Of a DNA stretch of 64,000 bases, positions 8,810 to 16,985 are shown piece after piece. Below the pieces are notes generated by a model. It was given only the letters and a program-made list of their open reading frames with translations, was not told the DNA's origin and did no database searches. The position numbers and the translations under genes were made by a program. The DNA is from JBCBSK01 sp965250105 (GTDB taxonomy: Bacteria > Pseudomonadota > Alphaproteobacteria > Rhizobiales > Tepidamorphaceae): NCBI GenBank assembly GCA_965250105.1, contig OZ252290.1:1-64000 (forward strand), given 5' to 3'. The first letter of the stretch is position 1. Every line of letters starts with the position of its first letter.

Positions 8810-10030
8810 ATGTCTCTGATGCCGAAAACGACCGATGTGATCATCGTGGCGGCCGGTCGCGGACAGCGCGCGGGCGCGCTGCGGGACGGCCTGCCGAAAC
8901 AATACGCACCGGTCGCCGGCCGCCCCCTGCTCGCCTGGACGCTGGACCGGTTTGCCGCGCATGCCGGCATTCGCCGCATCCAGGTCGTGATCGGCGACGG
9001 CCAGGATCGTGACTATCGCGCCGTCGTTCCGGTCGATGCGCCGAAACTCCTGCCGCCGGTGACCGGCGGGATGACGCGCCAGGCATCGGTCCGGGCCGGT
9101 CTCGACGCGCTGGCGGCGGATCCACCCGACCTCGTCCTCATTCACGACGCCGCCCGTCCCTTCGTGCCGGAAGAGATGATCGACGCGATGCTCGCCGAAC
9201 TCGGGCGCGGGGCGGCGGGCGTCCTGCCACTGGCGCCGATCGCCGATACCCTGCGCCATGTAACGCCCGACGGGGGGCTCGGCGAGACCCTCGACCGGGA
9301 TCGGGTCGGTGCGGTTCAGACGCCGCAGGGGTTCGCCTTTCCTGCCATTCTGGCGGCGCATCGCGCGACGCCGCCCGGCGTCGTCTGGACCGACGACGCG
9401 CAGACGCTGGAAGCGGCCGGGCACGAGGTGGTGGCGATGACGGGCGCGCCGGGCAATGTCAAGCTGACCTATCCCGAGGATATCGCTATGGCGGCCGCGC
9501 GCCTGTCGCCGACCCGCCCGGCGCCTGTCTGGGAGACCCGTATCGGCCAGGGCTATGACGTGCATCGCTTCGGGCCGGGCGATCATGTCATTCTGTGCGG
9601 CGTGCACATCCCGTTCGGCAAGGCGCTGATCGGCCATTCCGACGCCGATGTCGGCCTGCACGCGCTGACCGATGCGTTGTTCGGCGCACTCGGCGATGGC
9701 GATATCGGCACCCATTTCCCGCCCAGCGATCCGCAATGGAAGGGGGCCAGTTCGGACCGGTTCCTGATCTTCGCGCGCGAGCGCGTCGTCAGGTGCGGCG
9801 GGCGCATCGTCAATGCCGACCTCACCTTCGTCTGCGAGGCGCCGAAGATCGGCCCGCGGCGCGCGGAGATGATCGCCGCCACCGCGCCGCTTCTCGGCGT
9901 GCCGCCGGCACGCCTCAGCATCAAGGCGACGACGAGCGAGCGGCTCGGCTTCACCGGACGCGGCGAAGGCATCGCCGCGCTGGCCAGCGTATCGATTGCC
10001 CTGCCGGCCGATCCGGAACCGTTTTCATGA
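8810..10030 (+). CDS. ispDF: Bifunctional IspD/IspF enzyme of the MEP isoprenoid pathway
   Basis: Fusion of 2-C-methyl-D-erythritol 4-phosphate cytidylyltransferase (IspD, about residues 8-230) and 2-C-methyl-D-erythritol 2,4-cyclodiphosphate synthase (IspF, about 245-405), catalysing two non-consecutive steps of isoprenoid precursor synthesis. IspD shows the nucleotide-binding loop IIVAAGRGQRAG and VLIHDAARPF; IspF shows the metal-binding GQGYDVHRF and GHSDADVGLHALTDAL and ends with TTSERLGFTGRGEGIAA. 406 aa is normal for the fusion, which is common in alpha- and epsilonproteobacteria. ATG at 8810 or 8819 could start it. The IspE kinase needed between the two steps is not in this window. Confidence 0.97.
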   Translation: MSLMPKTTDVIIVAAGRGQRAGALRDGLPKQYAPVAGRPLLAWTLDRFAAHAGIRRIQVVIGDGQDRDYRAVVPVDAPKLLPPVTGGMTRQASVRAGLDALAADPPDLVLIHDAARPFVPEEMIDAMLAELGRGAAGVLPLAPIADTLRHVTPDGGLGETLDRDRVGAVQTPQGFAFPAILAAHRATPPGVVWTDDAQTLEAAGHEVVAMTGAPGNVKLTYPEDIAMAAARLSPTRPAPVWETRIGQGYDVHRFGPGDHVILCGVHIPFGKALIGHSDADVGLHALTDALFGALGDGDIGTHFPPSDPQWKGASSDRFLIFARERVVRCGGRIVNADLTFVCEAPKIGPRRAEMIAATAPLLGVPPARLSIKATTSERLGFTGRGEGIAALASVSIALPADPEPFS

Positions 10031-10061
10031 TATCCGACACCTGTCGACACGGAGACCGATG

Positions 10062-10553
10062 ATGAATGATGCGGCGCGTGATCTCGCCATCGAGGTGCTG
10101 AACGCGGCACAGCGGCGGGCGATGCTCATCACCCTGGCCGAATCCTGCACCGGCGGGCTGATCGCCGGCGCGCTGACCGACATTCCCGGATCCTCGGCGG
10201 TGATGGACCGCAGCTATGTGACCTATTCCAACATCGCGAAGACCGACATGCTGGGCGTCGATCCGACGCTCATCATGGAGCATGGCGCGGTCAGCGCCGA
10301 GGTGGCGGAAGCCATGGCGCGCGGCGCGCTGTGCCGTTCACCGGCCAAGCTCGCGGTCTCGGTCACGGGCATCGCCGGTCCGGGCGGCGGCAGCGCCGCG
10401 AAACCCGTCGGCCTGGTCTATATCGCCACCGCGGACCGCACGGGCACGGCCGCCCATCGCCACCTCTTCGAGGACAAGGGGCGCGACCATATCCGCCAGG
10501 AGACCGTGCTCAAGACGCTGCGCCATCTTCTGGCGCGGCTGAACGATCTGTAG
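10062..10553 (+). CDS. CinA-family nicotinamide-nucleotide amidohydrolase
   Basis: 163 aa stand-alone version of the CinA C-terminal domain (PncC), which deamidates NMN to nicotinate mononucleotide in pyridine nucleotide recycling. The hallmark LAESCTGGLIAGAL lies near residues 24-37, with YVTYSN and the loop VTGIAGPGGGSAAKPVG further on. No N-terminal molybdopterin-binding-like domain is present. Two ATGs are adjacent (10059 and 10062); the second has better spacing from GGAGA at 10051-10055. It follows ispDF by 31 bp on the same strand, the usual alphaproteobacterial arrangement. Confidence 0.9.
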   Translation: MNDAARDLAIEVLNAAQRRAMLITLAESCTGGLIAGALTDIPGSSAVMDRSYVTYSNIAKTDMLGVDPTLIMEHGAVSAEVAEAMARGALCRSPAKLAVSVTGIAGPGGGSAAKPVGLVYIATADRTGTAAHRHLFEDKGRDHIRQETVLKTLRHLLARLNDL

Positions 10554-10590
10554 GGAGCCGACCGGCAAGCGCTATCCGTGATCGGGCGGG

Positions 10591-11073
10591 TCAGCTCGTG
10601 CCGGCCCGGCGCCGGCGCTCGGGCGACCCATAGACCTTGTCCGCCTGGCGTTCGAAGGCTTCGGCGAAACTGCCGAAGGCCCGATCGAATACTGCGCCCG
10701 CCAACCGCTCGAACAGGCGGCTTTGAAACGCATAGGCGAGATAGAACCCGACCGCGCAACGGTCCTCCCCTTCGGGCGTGAACGTCCAGCGGTTTTCAAG
10801 GCTGCGGAACGGGCCGTCGACATATTCGACCAGGATCTTCTGGTTGCCCGGGTCGAGCGTCACCCGGCTGGTGAAGGTTTCGCGCAGAAGCTTGTAGGCG
10901 ACGGTCATGTCGGCCAGAAGCTCCGTCCGGCCGTCGCCGAGATCGCGGCGCTGGCGGATCTTGAGATCGGCGCAGAGCGGCACGAAGCCGGGATAGCGCT
11001 CGACATCGGCGACGAGCGCGAACATGTCGTCGGCCGAATGGCGCACATGGCGCACGGTGTCGAATGTCTTCAT
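10591..11073 (-). CDS. COQ10/RatA-like START-fold (SRPBCC) protein
   Basis: 160 aa protein of the polyketide cyclase/dehydrase superfamily. The N-terminus (HSADDMFALVADVERYPGFV) and the later RETFTSRVTLDP match the family of mitochondrial COQ10, which binds ubiquinone and aids respiratory function. Bacterial relatives are often annotated as the RatA toxin, an E. coli name that need not apply here. It has no signal peptide or membrane segment. It lies downstream of lipA on the same strand with a 39 bp gap, a conserved alphaproteobacterial neighbourhood that fits a role in respiratory or lipoyl metabolism rather than toxin-antitoxin function. Confidence 0.85.
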   Translation of the reverse strand: MKTFDTVRHVRHSADDMFALVADVERYPGFVPLCADLKIRQRRDLGDGRTELLADMTVAYKLLRETFTSRVTLDPGNQKILVEYVDGPFRSLENRWTFTPEGEDRCAVGFYLAYAFQSRLFERLAGAVFDRAFGSFAEAFERQADKVYGSPERRRRAGTS

Positions 11074-11112
11074 GGCGGGATGACCGGCTGGCTGGGCGCC
11101 TGGGAGAGGTTG

Positions 11113-12099
11113 CTAGTGGCCGAGCTGCGCCTGGCGGGCCGAGCGCAGCCGGGCGAAATCGTCGCCCGCATGATAGGACGAGCGGGTCAGCGGCGAGGCC
11201 GAGACCATCAGGAACCCCTTGGCGCGCGCGATGGTCTCATAGCCCGAAAACTCGTCCGGCGGCACGTAGCGCGCGACCGGATGGTGCTTGCGGGTCGGCT
11301 GGAGATACTGGCCGATGGTCAGGAAGTCGATATCGGCGGCGCGCATGTCGTCCATCACCTGGAGCACTTCGTTGCGCTCCTCGCCGAGCCCGACCATGAT
11401 GCCGGACTTGGTGAACATGTCCGGCGCCAGTTCCTTGACCTCCTGCAACAGCCGCAGCGAGTGGAAATAGCGCGCGCCGGGCCGCACCGTCAGATAGAGC
11501 GAGGGCACGGTTTCGAGATTGTGGTTGAAGACGTCGGGACGCGCCGCGACCACGACCTCCAGGGCACCGGGCTTGCGCAGGAAATCGGGCGTCAGGATCT
11601 CGATCGTGGTTTCCGGCCGCGCGTCGCGGATCGCCGTGATGACGGCGGCGAAATGGGCCGCGCCGCCATCGTCGAGATCGTCGCGGTCGACCGAGGTGAT
11701 GACCACATGTTCGAGCCCGAGACGCGCGACGGCCTCGGCGACCCGGCGCGGCTCGTCGCCGTCCAGCGGGTCCGGCAGGCCGGTGCGCACATTGCAGAAG
11801 GCGCAGGCACGGGTGCAGGTCTCGCCCATGATCATGAAGGTCGCGTGCCGCTGCGACCAGCATTCGCCGATATTCGGGCAGCCCGCTTCCTGACACACGG
11901 TGTTGAGGCCGTGTTCGCGGACGATCTCCATCGTTTCGCGATAGACCAGCGAGCCGGGCGCCTTGACGCGGATCCAGTCGGGCTTGCGCAATACCGCGCT
12001 GTCCGGCCGGTGTGCCTTTTCGGGGTGGCGCGGACGGGCCGGCGCCGCGTCCTTCGGCGTCGCGCCTGCCGTGTCGCGGCGTTCCAGCAATGTCACCAT
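11113..12099 (-). CDS. lipA: Lipoyl synthase LipA
   Basis: Radical SAM enzyme that inserts two sulfurs into octanoyl chains on E2 subunits, completing the lipoyl cofactor, 328 aa. Both iron-sulfur motifs are visible: the auxiliary-cluster CQEAGCPNIGEC and the radical SAM ETCTRACAFCNV (CxxxCxxC). The C-terminal SPLTRSSYHA supplies the family's conserved Ser. It lies next to lpdA and the pyruvate dehydrogenase genes, whose E1-beta and E2 subunits each carry a lipoyl domain that this enzyme would activate. Confidence 0.97.
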   Translation of the reverse strand: MVTLLERRDTAGATPKDAAPARPRHPEKAHRPDSAVLRKPDWIRVKAPGSLVYRETMEIVREHGLNTVCQEAGCPNIGECWSQRHATFMIMGETCTRACAFCNVRTGLPDPLDGDEPRRVAEAVARLGLEHVVITSVDRDDLDDGGAAHFAAVITAIRDARPETTIEILTPDFLRKPGALEVVVAARPDVFNHNLETVPSLYLTVRPGARYFHSLRLLQEVKELAPDMFTKSGIMVGLGEERNEVLQVMDDMRAADIDFLTIGQYLQPTRKHHPVARYVPPDEFSGYETIARAKGFLMVSASPLTRSSYHAGDDFARLRSARQAQLGH

Positions 12100-12257
12100 G
12101 TCTCTCTCCGCCCCGATCTCGAGCCGTCCGACAACCGATACGGCGTCAAAGATCCGCTGGTTTTGAGATAGCGCCGCCGGGACGCTTTCCCAAGGGCCGA
12201 TGCGGCAAAACGCCTATGACGCGCCCGTCGGGCAGACGCGCCTGCGCGATGCCGGGA

Positions 12258-12497
12258 TCAGCGCGCATAGCGCCGCCATAGCCAGATGCACAGAACCGCG
12301 CCGATGGTCGCGATGATGAGTTGGCCGATGATGTGGATCGCGGCGATCCCGACCAGCCCGGCCAGCAGGCGGCCGACGATCGCACCCGCCATGCCGACGA
12401 GCATGGAGATATACCAGGGCTTGTCGATATCCATCAGCCGTCCGGCGATGAGGCCGGCAACGAGGCCGATGAGCGCGAAATAGAGAAGGCTGAACAT
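12258..12497 (-). CDS. GlsB/YeaQ/YmgE-family small membrane protein
   Basis: 79 aa, three hydrophobic stretches (about residues 2-20, 28-48 and 53-73). Glycine-rich LIGLVAGLIAGRL at the start and GMAGAIVGRLLAGL in the middle are typical of the transglycosylase-associated family, often linked to stress responses but without a settled function. It sits alone between lipA and lpdA on the same strand, with gaps of 158 and 117 bp. The composition strongly favours this frame over the overlapping Arg-rich ones. Confidence 0.85.
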   Translation of the reverse strand: MFSLLYFALIGLVAGLIAGRLMDIDKPWYISMLVGMAGAIVGRLLAGLVGIAAIHIIGQLIIATIGAVLCIWLWRRYAR

Positions 12498-12614
12498 GAT
12501 CCGCTCCCATCGCGGCGGGATTTCCGGCGCCCAAGGTTGTCCCGCCCCGTCTCGCCGCTGTCAACTCCGGCGCGGGATCACGGACGAGACGCCGCGTCGC
12601 GTCCTGCCGTCAAG

Positions 12615-14060
12615 CTAGATATGAATGGCGCGGCCATAGGCGTCGAGCACGCTCTCATGCATCATCTCGGACAGCGTCGGATGCGGGAAGACCGTGTGCA
12701 TCAGCTCTTCCTCTGTGGTTTCAAGCGTCATCGCCACGACATAGCCCTGGATGAGTTCGGTGACCTCGGCGCCGATCATATGGGCACCCAGCAACTGGCC
12801 GGTACGAGCATCGAAGATCGTCTTGATCAGGCCGTCGGGCTCGCCCAGCGCGATCGCCTTGCCATTGCCGATGAAGGGAAAGCGGCCGACCTTGAGATCG
12901 TAGCCGGCTTCCTTGGCCTTGGCTTCGGTTAGGCCAACAGACGCCACCTGGGGGTGGCAATAGGTGCAGCCGGGGATCTTCAGCTTGTCCATCGGATGGG
13001 CGTCGAGGCCGGCGATCTTCTCGATGCAGATGACGCCTTCATGTTCGGCCTTGTGGGCCAGCATGGGCGGGCCGGCGACATCGCCGATGGCATAGATACC
13101 CGGCACATTGGTGCGCCCATAGCCGTCGGCCACGATCGTGCCGCGCTCCATCGCGACGCCGAGCGCCTCAAGCCCGATCCCCTCGACATTACCGACGACG
13201 CCGACCGCCGAGATCACCTTGTCGACCGCCAGGGTTTCGCTCTTGCCGCCCTTGAGCTCGAGCGTCGCGGTCACGCCCGAGGCCGATTTGTCGAGCCTGG
13301 CGACCTTGGCCTCGGTGTGGATTGTGATGCCCTGTTTCTCGAACCGCTTGCGGGCAAGCGCCGAGATCTCGTCATCCTCGACCGGCAGGATCTTCGGCAT
13401 CAGCTCGACCACGGTCACCTCGGCGCCCATGGTGCGGTAGAAGGAGGCGAATTCGATGCCGATCGCGCCCGAACCGACGACCAGCAGCGATTTCGGCATG
13501 TCGGGCGGCACCATGGCCTCGAAATAGGTCCAGACCTGCTTGCCGTCGGGTTCGAGGCCCGGCAACACGCGCGGCCGGGCGCCGGTCGCGATGACGATAT
13601 GCTTCGCGCTATAGGTCCCCGCCCCCTTGGTGCCCTTCGGCGCCGGATGCGCCGGTTCGACGGCGGGCTTGGACGGCTCGCCGACGACGATCTCGCCGGG
13701 CTTGCTGATCCGTGCCTCGCCCCAGATCACGTCGACCTTGTTCTTCTTGAGCAGGAAACCGACGCCGGTATTGAGCTGGCCCGACACGCCGCGCGAGCGC
13801 TTCACGACCGCCGCCGGGTCGAACCCCACCGTGCCGTCGATCTTCAACCCGTACTCCTTGGCATGTTGAAGATAGTGGTAGATCTCCGAGGACCGGAGCA
13901 GCGCCTTGGTTGGAATGCAGCCCCAGTTGAGGCAGATGCCGCCGAGATGCTCGCGCTCGACGACCGCCGTCTTCAGGCCGAGCTGCGCTGCCCGGATGGC
14001 GGTGACATAGCCGCCCGGCCCGGCCCCGATGATGATCACGTCATAGGCGGTATCGCTCAT
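12615..14060 (-). CDS. lpdA: Dihydrolipoyl dehydrogenase (E3)
   Basis: FAD flavoprotein that reoxidises dihydrolipoyl groups of 2-oxoacid dehydrogenases to make NADH, 481 aa. It has the FAD loop IIGAGPGGYVTAIRAAQLG, the redox disulfide GGICLNWGCIPTKAL, the NAD-binding VVGSGAIGIEFASFY and the C-terminal catalytic HPHPTLSEMMHE. A TTG two codons upstream is possible, but the ATG at 14060 has GAAGGGGA well placed in front. It lies at the end of the pdhA-pdhB-pdhC stretch, so it is probably the E3 of pyruvate dehydrogenase. Confidence 0.97.
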   Translation of the reverse strand: MSDTAYDVIIIGAGPGGYVTAIRAAQLGLKTAVVEREHLGGICLNWGCIPTKALLRSSEIYHYLQHAKEYGLKIDGTVGFDPAAVVKRSRGVSGQLNTGVGFLLKKNKVDVIWGEARISKPGEIVVGEPSKPAVEPAHPAPKGTKGAGTYSAKHIVIATGARPRVLPGLEPDGKQVWTYFEAMVPPDMPKSLLVVGSGAIGIEFASFYRTMGAEVTVVELMPKILPVEDDEISALARKRFEKQGITIHTEAKVARLDKSASGVTATLELKGGKSETLAVDKVISAVGVVGNVEGIGLEALGVAMERGTIVADGYGRTNVPGIYAIGDVAGPPMLAHKAEHEGVICIEKIAGLDAHPMDKLKIPGCTYCHPQVASVGLTEAKAKEAGYDLKVGRFPFIGNGKAIALGEPDGLIKTIFDARTGQLLGAHMIGAEVTELIQGYVVAMTLETTEEELMHTVFPHPTLSEMMHESVLDAYGRAIHI

Positions 14061-14107
14061 GTTCAAGTCCCCTTCGCCGCCTCTGGTCGCGGTTCAAAAT
14101 CTGGATA

Positions 14108-14755
14108 TCAGCCCGTCGGCACGGCGCGCGCCGACAGCCAGCTCAACACGGTGACCAGCACGATATAGCCCGTCTGCCAGACGATCGCCGGTATCCCCGA
14201 CATCAGATAGAGGTTGTTGTCGATCACCGGACCGATGCCGCCCAGCGCCACCGCCCCGACGACGCCATAGAGTAGCGCCCAGAACAACGCCACGGCGACC
14301 GCGAAGCCAAGCATCGACCCATTCACCGCATTGGCCGCCCAGCGCCCGATGGCCACCATCGCGATGGTGCCGAAGCTCAGCGAGGTGAAGGCCGCGCCGA
14401 TCGACCAGACATGCTTGGCGAAGGCCGTGCTCTGTTCCGTCGTCAGTTCGCCGAAGCTGATATTGGCGGCGATCCGGGCGGCGAGCCCTGTCACGGCGAC
14501 GCCGAGCGCCAGCACGCCGCTCAACACGAAAGCCCCGATCAGCGCGCCCCACAAAAGCGACATCCTGGTGAGCTTGATGCGTTTCATGGCGGCCTGCCCG
14601 CTGATCAGCGGACCGAGCGCGAGAAGGCTCGCGGCGAGATAGATCCGGAACGTGTCGCCCGAGCCGGCAAGGGCGAACAGGGCCGCGCCAGTCAAGACCG
14701 TCGACAGCAAGAGCCCCGTTCTCGGATCGGCGAGCATGGCCATGGTCCGCCCCAT
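14108..14755 (-). CDS. Unknown six-TM membrane protein in the pdh cluster
   Basis: 215 aa, not recognised as a named family. About six hydrophobic segments are visible: TGLLLSTVLTGAALFALAG, FRIYLAASLLALGPLISG, the region around GALIGAFVLSGVLALGVAV, AAFTSLSFGTIAMVAIG, GFAVAVALFWALLYGVVGAV and IVWQTGYIVLVTVLSWLS. The reading frame extends upstream into pdhC, so the start is placed at the ATG at 14755, 13 bp after the pdhC stop; ATGs at 14743 and 14737 are alternatives. It has no signal peptide and no enzymatic motif. Its place between pdhC and lpdA implies co-transcription with them, but says little about function. Confidence 0.75.
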   Translation of the reverse strand: MGRTMAMLADPRTGLLLSTVLTGAALFALAGSGDTFRIYLAASLLALGPLISGQAAMKRIKLTRMSLLWGALIGAFVLSGVLALGVAVTGLAARIAANISFGELTTEQSTAFAKHVWSIGAAFTSLSFGTIAMVAIGRWAANAVNGSMLGFAVAVALFWALLYGVVGAVALGGIGPVIDNNLYLMSGIPAIVWQTGYIVLVTVLSWLSARAVPTG

Positions 14756-14768
14756 GCCGCACGCCGGG

Positions 14769-16154
14769 TTAGACCAGCATCCCCATCGGGTTCTCGATAT
14801 AGCCGACAAAAGCGTCGAGCAGCCGGGCGCCGAGCGCACCGTCGACCGCGCGATGATCGGTCGACAGCGTCACCGACATCTGGGTCGCCACCGCGACGGC
14901 GTCTTCGACGACGACGGCGCGCTTCTCGCCGGCGCCGACCGCCAGAATGGTGGCATGCGGCGGGTTGATGACGGCGGCGAAATCCTTGATGCCGAACATG
15001 CCGAGATTGGAGATCGCGGTGGTGCCGCCCTGATATTCGTGCGGCGCCAGCTTGCGCGCGCGGGCGCGGGCCGCGAAATCCTTCATCTCGTTGGAAATCA
15101 CCGACAGCGTCTTCTGTTCGGCGCGCCGCACGACGGGCGTGATCAGCCCGCCCGGAATGGACACCGCGACGCCGACATCCGACACGACATGTTTGAGCAT
15201 GCCGCCCTCGGTCCAGGTCACATTGGCATCGGGCACCGCTTGAAGCGCCAGCGCCATCGCCTTGATGACGAAGTCGTTGACCGACAGCTTGTAGGCCGGC
15301 TCGTCGTCGGTCACAGGCGCGGCCGCGTTCAACTCCGCGCGCAGTTTCATCAGCGCGTCGAGCGTGCAGTCGCGGGTCAGATAGAAATGCGGGATGGTCG
15401 ACTTGGCCTCGGTCAGGCGCCGGGCGATCACCTTGCGCATGGAATCATGGGGTTCGACCGTGAAGCTGCCCTCGTCGAACAGCGCCACGATCTTGTCGTC
15501 GGCCATCGGCTGCGGCGCCGGCGCGGCGGCGGACGGCGCTGTCGCGGGCTGCGGGGCTGGTGTTGCGGCCATCGGCGCCGCCTTGCCAGTGCCGGTGGCG
15601 ACGGCCTGCTCGATATCGCGCTTAACGATGCGGCCATGCGGGCCGGTGCCGCTGATCGCCGACAGGTCGAGCCCATGCTCCCTCGCGAGCCTTTTCGCGA
15701 GGGGCGAGGCAAAGATCCGCGGGCCGGCGGCGCCATTGCTTGCCATGGCGGGTGTTGGCGCTGCCGGTGTGGCCGGCATCCGCGGCGCTGGATCCGGCAT
15801 CGCGGCTGGCGGTTGCGGCGCGGCGGGTGCGGCTTCTTCTTGGGCAGAGGGTTGGGGCGCGGCGGAAGGTTGCGCCGGCGCGGCGCCGGTGTCGATGGCG
15901 CTCGCGTCCTCGCCGTCTTCCAGCAGCACGGCGATCAGCTCATTGACCTTCACGCCCTCGCTGCCTTCCGGCACCAGGATTTTGCCGACGACGCCCTCGT
16001 CGACCGCCTCGACCTCCATCGTCGCCTTGTCGGTCTCGATCTCGGCGATGACATCGCCCGACGACACGCTGTCGCCTTCCTTGACCAGCCATTTCGCGAG
16101 ATTGCCCTCCTCCATGGTGGGCGACAGCGCGGGCATCAGAATGTTGATCGGCAT
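14769..16154 (-). CDS. pdhC: Pyruvate dehydrogenase E2, dihydrolipoyl acetyltransferase
   Basis: Core subunit that transfers acetyl groups from lipoyllysine to CoA, 461 aa. One N-terminal lipoyl domain has its target Lys43 in ETDKATMEVEA, followed by a long Ala/Pro linker, a peripheral-subunit-binding domain (ASPLAKRLAREHGLDLSAI), a second Ala/Pro linker and the catalytic acyltransferase domain with the active-site STDHRAVDGALGA near the C-terminus. It is separated from pdhB by an inserted glycosyltransferase gene. Confidence 0.97.
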   Translation of the reverse strand: MPINILMPALSPTMEEGNLAKWLVKEGDSVSSGDVIAEIETDKATMEVEAVDEGVVGKILVPEGSEGVKVNELIAVLLEDGEDASAIDTGAAPAQPSAAPQPSAQEEAAPAAPQPPAAMPDPAPRMPATPAAPTPAMASNGAAGPRIFASPLAKRLAREHGLDLSAISGTGPHGRIVKRDIEQAVATGTGKAAPMAATPAPQPATAPSAAAPAPQPMADDKIVALFDEGSFTVEPHDSMRKVIARRLTEAKSTIPHFYLTRDCTLDALMKLRAELNAAAPVTDDEPAYKLSVNDFVIKAMALALQAVPDANVTWTEGGMLKHVVSDVGVAVSIPGGLITPVVRRAEQKTLSVISNEMKDFAARARARKLAPHEYQGGTTAISNLGMFGIKDFAAVINPPHATILAVGAGEKRAVVVEDAVAVATQMSVTLSTDHRAVDGALGARLLDAFVGYIENPMGMLV

Positions 16155-16177
16155 CGTCTCGGCTCCGGAAGGGCGTG

Positions 16178-16942
16178 TCAGTCTTTGCGGGAAGCGGTCG
16201 GTCTCTGGGCCATCCAGGCCTTCATATAGCGATAGAAAGCGCCATGGGCGGTGGAGGCGGCGACGAGGAAGCCGGCGCGCCCGTCGCGAAATCCGCCGCG
16301 CAGCACATACATCTTCACGAAGGCCGCCATGGCATGGGTGATCCCTGAGTGAAACCCGACCCGGCGGCCGCTGTCGACGATGCGTTCGGCGCCGAGGGTC
16401 GAATAGCGGTGCACCCGGTCGGTGACCTGGTCGAGATCGCGGATGGCATAGTGCAGGAGATGCGCCGACAGCCGGCCGATCGCGCCGTCGATCTCGGCGC
16501 GCTCATGGACGGGAAGTTCGGAAAACCGAGCCTTGCCGCGCCGGAACAGGCGGCGCGTATAATCCGGCCACCAGCCGGAACTCTTGATCGGCCGGCCGCA
16601 GAAGAAACCGAGACGCGGGATCTCGTAGCCGTCATGCCGGCCGGTCTCGACCGTCTCGCGGATTTCGGCCGCCAAGGCCGCGGTGGCGCGTTCGTCGGCA
16701 TCGATCGAGAGGATCCAGTCGCCGGATGCGAGCGCGATGGCCGCGTTCTTCTGGCGCCCGAATCCGAGCCAGTCCTGATGGTGCACCGCAGCGCCGCGCG
16801 CCCGCGCGATCGCGACGGTGTCGTCGGTCGAGCCGCAGTCGAGCACGATCCGTTCATCGCAAAAGGCCACGCTGTCGAGGCAGTCCCCAATCTCGGCTTC
16901 CTCATTCCTGGTGATGATCACCGCGCTGATCGTCGCCGGCAT
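16178..16942 (-). CDS. Family 2 glycosyltransferase, WaaE/KdtX-like
   Basis: 254 aa GT-A enzyme, probably an LPS-core glucosyltransferase. The N-terminus ISAVIITRNEEAEIGDCLDS is typical of WaaE/KdtX, followed by DCGSTDDTVAIA, the DxD-like SIDADERAT (about residues 80-88) and the family-typical WWPDYTRRLFRRGKARF. The ATG at 16942 has GAGGTGG upstream. It reads in the same direction as the pdh genes, 44 bp after pdhB and 23 bp before pdhC, so it is likely part of the pdh transcript although no metabolic link is evident. The acceptor sugar cannot be deduced from sequence. Confidence 0.85.
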   Translation of the reverse strand: MPATISAVIITRNEEAEIGDCLDSVAFCDERIVLDCGSTDDTVAIARARGAAVHHQDWLGFGRQKNAAIALASGDWILSIDADERATAALAAEIRETVETGRHDGYEIPRLGFFCGRPIKSSGWWPDYTRRLFRRGKARFSELPVHERAEIDGAIGRLSAHLLHYAIRDLDQVTDRVHRYSTLGAERIVDSGRRVGFHSGITHAMAAFVKMYVLRGGFRDGRAGFLVAASTAHGAFYRYMKAWMAQRPTASRKD

Positions 16943-16985
16943 GCCACCTCAGCACCGGATCGCGGGCCGGCGGGGACCGGCCGGT

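Noticed and set aside
10591..11073. RatA toxin of a toxin-antitoxin system
   Set aside because: No antitoxin partner gene; context with lipA fits a COQ10-like lipid-binding protein.
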